From contig CAZBOZ010000014.1 in NCBI GenBank assembly GCA_964493665.1, forward strand, positions 1-11,933: a stretch of DNA of 11,933 nucleotides, written 5' to 3'. Positions 5,347-11,221 of this stretch are shown in pieces. How positions within the stretch are numbered: position 1 is the stretch's first letter; each line of letters starts with the position of its first letter. The DNA comes from DAOSVX01 sp964493665. Its GTDB lineage: Bacteria > Bacillota_I > Bacilli_A > RF39 > UBA660. Both the position numbers and the translations under genes were made by a program. A model generated the notes under the pieces. That model did no database searches, was not told the DNA's origin, and saw only the letters and a list, made by a program, of their open reading frames with translations.

Positions 5347-6555
5347 ATGAAAAGATTATTAAAAATAGCTTTAAATATGACATTATTATCGCTTATTCCA
5401 GTGTTATCTTGGTTTATATTAGGATTATTTGTCGATAAAAACTTAATAAATGTTTTTGCTTTAACATATCCAATTCAGTTTTTATTTTTTATATTTAAAT
5501 CTATATTTGCGGTAGGAGCTAATATAAGCAAAGAAAAAGATGGTAATAAAGATGCTGTAATGTCAGGTATGTTTGTAGGCATTATAGTTAGTTTTATAGT
5601 ATTTGGAGCTTTGGTATTAAAAATAGATTCTTATATAACATTTATGAATATGGATGTATCTATATATAAAGAATTTGCTATATACTCAGTAATTCAAATA
5701 TTTTTACAACTAATTTTATCATTTATACTAGAAAAATTATATTATGAAAACAAGCACAAACTAGCTAACCAGTACTCATTAATATTTAATATTTTAAATA
5801 TTATTTTAATAACTATAGCCGCTTTAATATTTAAAGATAAATGGCTTATGGTTATTACCACATTATTAATAATGTCCATATATACATTATATATAACTAT
5901 TAAATCTTTTGAGCCATTTAAATTAAAGTTTAATATATTTAAATTTATAAAATATGATTCGTCAGAATTGTTAAATAATTTATTTTTCTTTTTAATATTC
6001 TTGGTTGGCTTTAGTATAGCTTTAGGGTTTGGACCAGAGTATGCTTTAGCAGTGGCTTTCGTTTCATTAATATTAGATGTTCAGTGGGATGTATATGATG
6101 TCATTATCACTGTGGCTCAAATAGATATTGCTAAGAAGCAATTTAATTTTAAAGAACATATGAAAAATGCTTATATATTTTTCTTAATATTACTTGCTTC
6201 AATAATAATTATGTTTTTTGTTTTATATTGGAGTTATGATTTAGTATTCCATATTGTTTTTATATTTTTAATTGTTAATATTTTAAATATGGCTGCTTAT
6301 CCTTTTTACAAAATAAAGAATTGTTATTTACAGTTAGAGTATTCGGCTCTTAAAATGGTTGGCAATAGATTGTTGGCTTCAGGATCCAGGTTGGCTATTT
6401 CTTTCTGGCAAAATCCTTACTGTACAATTGTCGGTAATTCAGTGTCAACTATGTTTCAATTAATTATAGTTAATGCTATATTTAAAAAACATTTTATAGT
6501 TAATAAAGAAGGATTTGTAGAAAGAAAAAAATTAAATAAAACAAATATTTATTGA
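5347..6555 (+). CDS. MATE-like multidrug/Na+-driven efflux family membrane protein
   Basis: A 402-residue integral membrane protein with about 11-12 hydrophobic segments (first near residues 7-30, last near 365-385), arranged as two similar halves around a loop near 190-210. The start (KRLLKIALNMTLLSLIPVL) and the FNILNIILI segment of the first half resemble the MATE branch of the MOP flippase superfamily. The second half carries a stretch, SSELLNN ... DVQWDVYDVIITVAQIDIAKK, of the type seen in Firmicute proteins annotated as Na+-driven multidrug efflux pumps. It is somewhat shorter than typical MATE proteins (about 440-460). Substrate and coupling ion cannot be read from the sequence; a lipid-linked precursor flippase is an alternative within the same superfamily. 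It has its own promoter, and the last codons and TGA stop form part of the terminator at 6539-6571. Confidence 0.65.
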   Translation: MKRLLKIALNMTLLSLIPVLSWFILGLFVDKNLINVFALTYPIQFLFFIFKSIFAVGANISKEKDGNKDAVMSGMFVGIIVSFIVFGALVLKIDSYITFMNMDVSIYKEFAIYSVIQIFLQLILSFILEKLYYENKHKLANQYSLIFNILNIILITIAALIFKDKWLMVITTLLIMSIYTLYITIKSFEPFKLKFNIFKFIKYDSSELLNNLFFFLIFLVGFSIALGFGPEYALAVAFVSLILDVQWDVYDVIITVAQIDIAKKQFNFKEHMKNAYIFFLILLASIIIMFFVLYWSYDLVFHIVFIFLIVNILNMAAYPFYKIKNCYLQLEYSALKMVGNRLLASGSRLAISFWQNPYCTIVGNSVSTMFQLIIVNAIFKKHFIVNKEGFVERKKLNKTNIY

Positions 6556-6571
6556 AAATATTTGTTTTTTT
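6539..6571 (+). terminator. Intrinsic terminator containing the TGA stop in its loop
   Basis: A perfect 12-bp stem (6539-6550 with 6556-6567), five-base loop ATTGA that includes the TGA stop (6553-6555), and a T tail to 6571. The next gene's promoter overlaps it. Confidence 0.85.
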
Positions 6572-6579
6572 GTTATAAT
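6552..6579 (+). promoter_or_regulatory. Sigma-A-type promoter for the sigma-like gene, overlapping the terminator
   Basis: TTGAAA (6552-6557), 16-base spacer, TATAAT (6574-6579), and an extended -10 TG at 6571-6572. It is among the best-matching promoters in the window. The -35 lies in the loop and 3' arm of the preceding terminator hairpin. The leader would be about 25 bases, with AAAGGGGA as ribosome binding site. Confidence 0.7.
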
Positions 6580-6610
6580 AAACACCATATTTAAAAAAAG
6601 GGGATAAGAT

Positions 6611-7162
6611 ATGAATAATTTACAAACTCAAAATTTAGTTTCACAAATGATATCTGGAGATCTTTCTGCAAGGGAAAGATTAATTGAGGATAATACCATA
6701 TTAGTTATAAAATGTTTAGAAGAAATATTGTCACAAGCTTATTATCCATTTGAAGACTTACTAGAAGTTGGAAGTATAAGCCTTATTCAAAAAATAGATA
6801 AATATATTCCAGAATTAGGAGATTTACAAGACTATCTTTTAAGTGGCATAAAGCATGATCTTAATGTATATATAAAGAAAACCCCAGTTAATGGAGAAGA
6901 AACAAGTTTAAATTTAATACCAAGAAATAAAGAATGCATAGAAGATAATGCCGATTTAACAATTATAAAAGGAGCATTACAGTTAGCTATGGGTGAATGT
7001 TTAACTCCTAGGGAAATACAAGTATTACATTTAAGATACTGGCTTTTATATACATTGCAAGAAATTGGTGACGAACTTGGCGTTTCAAAAGCAAGAGTAG
7101 GTCAATTAGAAAAACAAGCCATATTAAAATTAAGCCATTCGAGTGCAATTCAAAATCTTTGA
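6611..7162 (+). CDS. Small sigma-70-like factor with region 2-like and region 4 parts
   Basis: A 183-residue protein with a clear sigma region 4 at the C-terminus: LTPREIQVLHLRYWLLYTLQ from residue 131, then EIGDELGVSKARVGQLEKQA, the helix-turn-helix that reads -35 DNA in sigma-70 proteins. Residues about 10-90 resemble sigma region 2.1-2.2 (ARERLIEDNTILVIKCL, then EDLLEVGSISLIQKIDKYIP), which binds the RNA polymerase clamp. Region 2.3-2.4, normally aromatic-rich (WWIRQAI) for opening and reading the -10, is poorly conserved here (LQDYLLSGIKHDLNVYIKK). Region 3 is absent. It may be an alternative sigma factor, or a sigma-derived regulator that can bind but not melt DNA. It is monocistronic, with its own strong promoter and a terminator; the stop is doubled (TGA TAA). 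Confidence 0.72.
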   Translation: MNNLQTQNLVSQMISGDLSARERLIEDNTILVIKCLEEILSQAYYPFEDLLEVGSISLIQKIDKYIPELGDLQDYLLSGIKHDLNVYIKKTPVNGEETSLNLIPRNKECIEDNADLTIIKGALQLAMGECLTPREIQVLHLRYWLLYTLQEIGDELGVSKARVGQLEKQAILKLSHSSAIQNL

Positions 7163-7200
7163 TAAACTAAAAAGAAAAAGAACACTCCAGAATAATTATT

Positions 7201-7226
7201 AAAAGAGCGTTGCTCTTTTTCTTTTT
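7201..7226 (+). terminator. Intrinsic terminator after the sigma-like gene
   Basis: An 8-bp stem, AAAAGAGC (7201-7208) with GCTCTTTT (7212-7219), three-base loop GTT, then a T-rich tail TCTTTTT. An alternative, mutually exclusive 13-bp pairing of 7169-7181 with 7214-7226 is also possible. Confidence 0.85.
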
Positions 7227-7247
7227 ATAGAATCATTTATAATAATA

Positions 7248-7256
7248 TGGTATATT
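7248..7256 (+). promoter_or_regulatory. Extended -10 promoter for the uppP operon
   Basis: TG at 7248-7249, one base, TATATT at 7251-7256. A second TATAAT occurs at 7239-7244. Neither has a clear -35 box. Confidence 0.5.
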
Positions 7257-7268
7257 ATTTGTATTAAT

Positions 7269-7274
7269 AGGTGG
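7269..7274 (+). promoter_or_regulatory. Ribosome binding site that sets the start at 7280
   Basis: AGGTGG lies five bases before ATG 7280; the in-frame GTG at 7271 is inside it. Confidence 0.7.
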
Positions 7275-7279
7275 ATAAA

Positions 7280-8095
7280 ATGAATATAATTGAAATGATA
7301 AAAGTAGTGGTATTAGGCATAGTAGAAGGAATAACGGAGTGGTTACCGATATCTTCTACTGGCCATATGATTTTATTAGATGAGTTTTTGCATTTAAATA
7401 TTACTCCTGCTTTTAAGGAAATGTTTTTAGTGGTTATTCAACTTGGAGCTATAATGGCTGTAGTAATATTATTCTTTAATAAATTAAATCCCTTTAAAAA
7501 AGATGTTGTAGAAAGAAAAAAAACTATAAAGTTATGGCTAATGGTTTTAGTAGGTTGCATACCAGCTGGAATAATTGGAGTTTTATTTAACGATTGGTTT
7601 GATAAAAACTTTTATAATTCTATAGTAGTAGCAATAGCTTTAATAGTTTATGGTATATTATTTATTATTATTGAAAATAAAAATAAGAATAAAATTCCTA
7701 AAGTAAAAGAACTAAAAAAAATAAATATAAAAACAGCTTTAAAAATTGGTTTATTTCAATTATTATCTTTAATACCTGGAACATCCAGAAGTGGAACAAC
7801 AATATTAGGGGGATTACTCGTAGGAATGGATCGTAGTACAGCTGCTGAATATACTTTCTTTTTAGCAATACCAATAATGTTTGGCGCATCACTATTAAAG
7901 TTAATTAAATTTGGCTTTGCGTTCACGTCTTCAGAATTAATTATTTTAGTAGTGGGGATGCTAACAGCCTTCTTAGTATCAATATTAGTAATAAAACTAT
8001 TAATGAAATATATTAAGAAAAATGATTTTAAAATATTTGGTTGGTATCGTATTGTACTTGGTATAATTGTCTTATTATATTTTATACTAAAATAA
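7280..8095 (+). CDS. uppP: Undecaprenyl-diphosphatase UppP (BacA)
   Basis: A 271-residue integral membrane enzyme that removes a phosphate from undecaprenyl pyrophosphate at the outer face of the membrane, recycling the lipid carrier for peptidoglycan and other wall polymers. Both family motifs are intact: Glu16 and Glu20 in GIVEGITEWLPISSTGH, with Ser26 and His29 following, and PGTSRSG at 166-172 with the essential Arg170. About eight hydrophobic segments fit the known re-entrant fold, and the length is typical. The family often confers bacitracin tolerance. The start is ATG 7280 because the GTG at 7271 is part of the AGGTGG site. It is the first gene of a three-gene operon, 12 bases before a PAP2 phosphatase. 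Confidence 0.96.
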   Translation: MNIIEMIKVVVLGIVEGITEWLPISSTGHMILLDEFLHLNITPAFKEMFLVVIQLGAIMAVVILFFNKLNPFKKDVVERKKTIKLWLMVLVGCIPAGIIGVLFNDWFDKNFYNSIVVAIALIVYGILFIIIENKNKNKIPKVKELKKINIKTALKIGLFQLLSLIPGTSRSGTTILGGLLVGMDRSTAAEYTFFLAIPIMFGASLLKLIKFGFAFTSSELIILVVGMLTAFLVSILVIKLLMKYIKKNDFKIFGWYRIVLGIIVLLYFILK

Positions 8096-8107
8096 CAAGG
8101 AGTTAAT

Positions 8108-8803
8108 ATGAAAAAGAACAAAAAGATTTTATACTTTATAATTATTGCTTTATCAATTATTGCTTTTACTATAGTGTCAGTTTTAATGTATAAAGGAATG
8201 TTAGACAATTTTGACTTGGAAATTTATAACAAGACCGTTAAATATATGTCGCCATCTTTAACTTTAATAGTTAAAGGAATTACTACTATTGGTGGGCCAT
8301 TAATGGTTGTTTTAATATGTGCTTTTTTAGTTTTTAACCCTAAAACTAGATGGGAGTTTGGAATTCTTACTACTTTTGGAGCTATATTATCATTTTTAGT
8401 AAACTGGGGGATTAAATATTTATTTGCCAGACAAAGACCAGAAATAATGCCATTAGTAGAAGAGGGAAGCTTTAGTTACCCTAGCGGCCATGCAGCTGTT
8501 AGTTTAGTTATGTATGCTATATTAGCGATTTATATATATCAAAATGTTAAAAACAAAAAACTAAAATATTTTTTAATAATACTTTGTGTTATATTCCCAA
8601 TTATTATCGGTTTAAGTAGAGTGTATTTAGGAACCCATTATATGACAGATATAATAGGTGGCTGGTTAGTAGGGATACCAATGTTATTTGCTACTTATAA
8701 AATATATAGATCTTTGAAAATAGAGGGGAGGAAATATGAAAAAATATTTAATGATTATTGGCATCGTTTTAGTTCTTGGACTAACAAGCTTTTCAGGAGT
8801 TAA
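8108..8803 (+). CDS. PAP2-family membrane phosphatase (PgpB/BcrC-like)
   Basis: A 231-residue membrane protein with six hydrophobic segments and the complete PAP2 signature: K103 ... R110-P111 (KYLFARQRP), P125-S126-G127-H128, and S170-R171 ... H177 ... D181 (SRVYLGTHYMTD). His128 and His177 are the expected catalytic residues, facing the outside. By family it dephosphorylates lipid pyrophosphates or phosphatidic acid/phosphatidylglycerol phosphate. Directly downstream of uppP, undecaprenyl pyrophosphate is the most economical guess. An AAGGAG site (8097-8102) precedes the ATG. The basic, aromatic tail after about residue 205 is encoded in DNA that also encodes the start of the next gene: 68 bases are read in two frames. 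Confidence 0.92.
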   Translation: MKKNKKILYFIIIALSIIAFTIVSVLMYKGMLDNFDLEIYNKTVKYMSPSLTLIVKGITTIGGPLMVVLICAFLVFNPKTRWEFGILTTFGAILSFLVNWGIKYLFARQRPEIMPLVEEGSFSYPSGHAAVSLVMYAILAIYIYQNVKNKKLKYFLIILCVIFPIIIGLSRVYLGTHYMTDIIGGWLVGIPMLFATYKIYRSLKIEGRKYEKIFNDYWHRFSSWTNKLFRS

Positions 8804-9155
8804 ATATTACCTAAACAAAAATTTAGATAATACCAATTGGATTGTTACAGGTTGGAGTATAAGTTCTTTAGACCCAACAAAATCAGAAATAACTCTAAAT
8901 TTTGAAAATCACAAAATAGGTGGAAATGGTGGCATAAATAGTTATAGTGGTAATTATAAACTAGGATTAAATAATGAAATTGTTTTTACCAGTATATCTT
9001 CTACTGAGATGGCTTCCTTAGATGAAGAAATAAATTCTATCGAATCAATGTATTTCTATTTGTTATCAGAAGTAAAATATTATACTTTATATAATAATAG
9101 TTTAAAGCTATTAGATAAAAACCATAATGAAATACTAATATTAGAAAAGAAATAA
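8736..9155 (+). CDS. Membrane-anchored META-domain (HslJ-like) protein
   Basis: A 139-residue protein. Residues 4-22 are a hydrophobic segment after MKK, with no lipobox cysteine, so it is an uncleaved N-terminal anchor or a signal peptide. From about residue 30 the META/DUF306 domain follows: NTNWIVTGW, then the SEITLNFEN strand, the glycine-asparagine run KIGGNGGINSYSGNYKL, FTSISSTEMAS, and a C-terminal LKLLDKN strand. E. coli HslJ, of this family, is linked to novobiocin tolerance, but no biochemical activity is established. An excellent GAGGGGAGG site (8723-8731) supports ATG 8736 even though it puts the first 68 bases inside the PAP2 gene. It is probably the last gene of the uppP operon, placing it on the outer face of the membrane. 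Confidence 0.82.
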   Translation: MKKYLMIIGIVLVLGLTSFSGVKYYLNKNLDNTNWIVTGWSISSLDPTKSEITLNFENHKIGGNGGINSYSGNYKLGLNNEIVFTSISSTEMASLDEEINSIESMYFYLLSEVKYYTLYNNSLKLLDKNHNEILILEKK

Positions 9156-9171
9156 CAATTTCTTTTTTTTT
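9145..9171 (+). terminator. Intrinsic terminator overlapping the end of the META-domain gene
   Basis: A 9-bp stem (9145-9153 with 9158-9166), loop AACA, then a T tail to 9171. The TAA stop (9153-9155) is at the top of the stem. The arms hold only one G-C pair. Confidence 0.7.
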
Positions 9172-9172
9172 A

Positions 9173-9181
9173 TGATAGAAT
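9173..9181 (+). promoter_or_regulatory. Extended -10 promoter for metG
   Basis: TG at 9173-9174, one base, TAGAAT at 9176-9181, directly after the terminator's T tail. No clear -35. The predicted leader is only about 17 bases, so there is no room for a T-box or S-box leader. Confidence 0.55.
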
Positions 9182-9190
9182 AAAGCTATT

Positions 9191-9197
9191 GAGGAGG
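9191..9197 (+). promoter_or_regulatory. Ribosome binding site that sets the start at 9204
   Basis: GAGGAGG lies six bases before ATG 9204. The in-frame TTG at 9189 overlaps it. Confidence 0.8.
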
Positions 9198-9203
9198 CCA
9201 ATT

Positions 9204-10811
9204 ATGAAAAGAGATATATTTATTGGTGGGGCATGGCCTTATGCTAATTATTATTTACATGTAGGGCATTTAGCAGCACTTTTACCAGGTGATATTTTAG
9301 CTAAATATTATCGCGGATGTGGTGATAATGTCATGTATGTTTCGGGATCAGATTGTAATGGAACTCCTATTACTGAAAGAGCTAAAAAAGAGGGAGTAAG
9401 CCCAGAAAAAATAGCTAATTTTTATCATGAAGAATTTGTTAAAACATTTAATGCTATTGATTTTGAATATGATGAATATTCTACAACAATGGATGATTAT
9501 CATAAAAAAACAGTTCAAGAATGTTTTTTAAAATTAATGGCTAATGGCTATATATATGAAAAAGAAGTTTCTCAAGATTATTGCGAAACATGTCAAACTT
9601 ATTTGTCAGATAGAGAAATAACTGGTACTTGTCCTCATTGTGGTGGTAAAAGCAGTGGAGAACAATGCGATGATTGTTTAGCTACTTTAGATAGTGATGA
9701 AGTATTAGATAAACATTGTAGGACTTGTGGCAGTAAAACTATCTTAAAAACTAATAAACATTTATATTTTAAATTAACTGCTTTTCAAAATGAATTACAA
9801 AATTTATTAGATAAAAACAAAGATTTATGGCGTAAAAATGCTGTCGGTGAAACTCAAAAATTTCTTAATATGGGGCTTGTTGATAGAGCGGCTACTAGAC
9901 AACTTACTTGGGGTATAGAAGTCCCTGTATCAGGTTATGAAGATAAAAGGATCTATGTTTGGGTAGAAGCTGTTTTAGGATATTTTTCAATGGGTAAAAA
10001 AGTTTCTGAAAGAAATGGTGTGGATTTTGATAAATTCTTATCAAATGACAATGAAAATTTAAGAACTTACTATACGCATGGCAAAGATAATATTCCTTTT
10101 CATAGCATTATATTTCCAGCTTTATTGATGGGATTAAAAAATAACTATCGTTTACCGGATTATATAGTATCTAGTGCTTATGTCAATTTAAATGATGAAA
10201 AGATGAGTAAAAGTAAAGGCAACTTAATCTCAGTTAATGAACTTTTAGAAAACTATGATAGTGATACACTAAGATTCTATTTTACATTTAATGGTCCAGA
10301 AGTAAAAGATACAAGTTGTTCTATAGAAGATTTAATTCAATCACATAATAAATTCTTGGTAGGAGTATTAGGTAATTTTATAAATCGTAATTTATCATTT
10401 GTAGCTAAGAAATTCGATGGAATTATTACTGAAGGTAATATCGATAGTAATATAATTGAAAATACTAAAAAGACTTATAAATTAGTTGGAGAGTCTATTG
10501 AAAAAGGCGAATTTAGAAATGCTTTAAACTTAGTTATGGATTATATTAGTTTAGGCAATAAATATTATGATGATAAAGCTCCTTGGATAAAAGTAAAAGA
10601 AGATATAAAAGAATTTAATAATATAACATATACTTGTATATATATGATAGCTAATATAGCTAACTTAATTCATCCTTTTATGCCTAAAGCTTCGAATAAA
10701 ATTAGAAATATGCTTGATTTAGATCAATTTAAGTGGGAAGAAATAAACATATCTGGTGATATTAAAATAAATAATATTGAATTATTATTTAACAGAATTG
10801 ATACAAAATAA
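9204..10811 (+). CDS. metG: Methionyl-tRNA synthetase, E. coli/archaeal type with eight cysteines
   Basis: A 535-residue class I aminoacyl-tRNA synthetase that charges tRNA-Met in the cytoplasm. The active site has AWPYAN, the HIGH-type motif H19-V-G-H22 and KMSKS at 333-337 (EKMSKSKGN). The connective peptide carries four CxxC pairs, C127/C130, C143/C146, C155/C158 and C172/C175, enough for two zinc knuckles. This is the MetG1 arrangement of E. coli and archaeal MetRS rather than the zinc-poor form of Bacillus subtilis MetS. The helical anticodon-binding domain occupies about residues 390-520 (HPFMPKAS near its end). The C-terminal tRNA-binding OB domain found in about 660-residue MetRS is absent. 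In Firmicutes such forms can occur as a second, drug-tolerant MetRS, so this may be the only one or an extra copy. The start at 9204 follows a strong GAGGAGG site. Confidence 0.94.
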   Translation: MKRDIFIGGAWPYANYYLHVGHLAALLPGDILAKYYRGCGDNVMYVSGSDCNGTPITERAKKEGVSPEKIANFYHEEFVKTFNAIDFEYDEYSTTMDDYHKKTVQECFLKLMANGYIYEKEVSQDYCETCQTYLSDREITGTCPHCGGKSSGEQCDDCLATLDSDEVLDKHCRTCGSKTILKTNKHLYFKLTAFQNELQNLLDKNKDLWRKNAVGETQKFLNMGLVDRAATRQLTWGIEVPVSGYEDKRIYVWVEAVLGYFSMGKKVSERNGVDFDKFLSNDNENLRTYYTHGKDNIPFHSIIFPALLMGLKNNYRLPDYIVSSAYVNLNDEKMSKSKGNLISVNELLENYDSDTLRFYFTFNGPEVKDTSCSIEDLIQSHNKFLVGVLGNFINRNLSFVAKKFDGIITEGNIDSNIIENTKKTYKLVGESIEKGEFRNALNLVMDYISLGNKYYDDKAPWIKVKEDIKEFNNITYTCIYMIANIANLIHPFMPKASNKIRNMLDLDQFKWEEINISGDIKINNIELLFNRIDTK

Positions 10812-10835
10812 AAAGAGGATTTAAATCCTCTTTTT
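10810..10835. terminator. Bidirectional terminator between metG and the zinc-ribbon gene
   Basis: A perfect 26-base palindrome (13 + 13): each arm starts with five A, contains GAGGA on one side and TCCTC on the other, and ends in five T. It works equally on both strands. It begins inside the metG stop (10809-10811) and ends two bases before the stop of the convergent gene (10838-10840). Confidence 0.9.
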
Positions 10836-10837
10836 AA

Positions 10838-11038
10838 TTAATATCTTTTGTCTTTGTTAAAGTTAGGTCTTCCACCAAAATTGTTTCTATGTTCGTTTCT
10901 TTCTCTTTTAGCTTCGTCACGACATGGTTTACATTTTTTAGGTTCAGAAAATCCTTTTTCGTTGTAGAATTCTTGTTCACCAGCGGTGAAAACAAATTCT
11001 TGTTTACACTTTTCACATACTAAAGTTTTGTCTTGCAT
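10838..11038 (-). CDS. Small zinc-ribbon protein (probable zinc-binding domain, zf-trcl type)
   Basis: A 66-residue protein. The first 40 residues match the small zinc-ribbon domain widespread in Firmicutes: DKTLVCEKCKQEFVFTAGEQ, then EFYNEKGF and PKKCKPCRD, with ligands Cys8, Cys11, Cys36 and Cys39. The tail (about 41-66) is basic, rich in Arg, Asn and Gly (RNNFGGRPNFNKDKRY) and probably disordered, of a kind that binds nucleic acid. Function is not established; related domains occur alone or fused to cold-shock proteins. ATG 11038 is preferred to the adjacent TTG at 11041 because an AAGGAGG site (complement of 11048-11054) lies nine bases upstream of it. It has its own promoter, a leader of about 90 bases that is unusually long for this window, and shares a bidirectional terminator with metG. 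Confidence 0.88.
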   Translation of the reverse strand: MQDKTLVCEKCKQEFVFTAGEQEFYNEKGFSEPKKCKPCRDEAKRERNEHRNNFGGRPNFNKDKRY

Positions 11039-11133
11039 CAATCTATACCTCCTTATTAAATTTGGTTTTAACTTATATTTTTTATAACCTGATTTAGGGG
11101 GTATAAGATCAATAAATAATTAAATCCAAAAAG

Positions 11134-11162
11134 ATTGTAGCATGTTTACATAAAATATACAA
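11134..11162 (-). promoter_or_regulatory. Promoter for the zinc-ribbon gene
   Basis: On the minus strand: TTGTAT (complement of 11157-11162), a 17-base spacer ending in TG plus one base, and TACAAT (complement of 11134-11139). The start would lie near 11127, about 88 bases before the ATG. Confidence 0.6.
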
Positions 11163-11188
11163 GAAATATTAAAATAAATTAATTATAA

Positions 11189-11197
11189 TGATATAAT
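11189..11197 (+). promoter_or_regulatory. Extended -10 promoter for the GNAT gene
   Basis: TG at 11189-11190, one base, perfect TATAAT at 11192-11197. No good -35. It is divergent from the zinc-ribbon promoter, with about 27 bases between the two elements. Leader about 18 bases. Confidence 0.65.
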
Positions 11198-11207
11198 CTA
11201 AATAGAC

Positions 11208-11215
11208 GGTGGTGA
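11208..11215 (+). promoter_or_regulatory. Ribosome binding site that sets the start at 11222
   Basis: GGTGGTGA lies six bases before ATG 11222; the in-frame TTG at 11216 follows it immediately and is too close. Confidence 0.65.
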
Positions 11216-11221
11216 TTGATA

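Noticed and set aside
7756..8208. Minus-strand open frame of 150 codons across uppP and the PAP2 gene
   Set aside because: It is antisense to two conserved enzymes, including the PGTSRSG motif, and has no start signals.
10834..11016. Second minus-strand frame of 60 codons overlapping the zinc-ribbon gene
   Set aside because: The other frame has the four zinc cysteines and a strong ribosome binding site; this one has neither.
11042..11221. Possible small RNA or riboswitch in the gap between the zinc-ribbon and GNAT genes
   Set aside because: No known riboswitch core is recognisable. The contents are explained by two divergent promoters and the minus-strand leader, which is reported separately as a possible regulatory leader.
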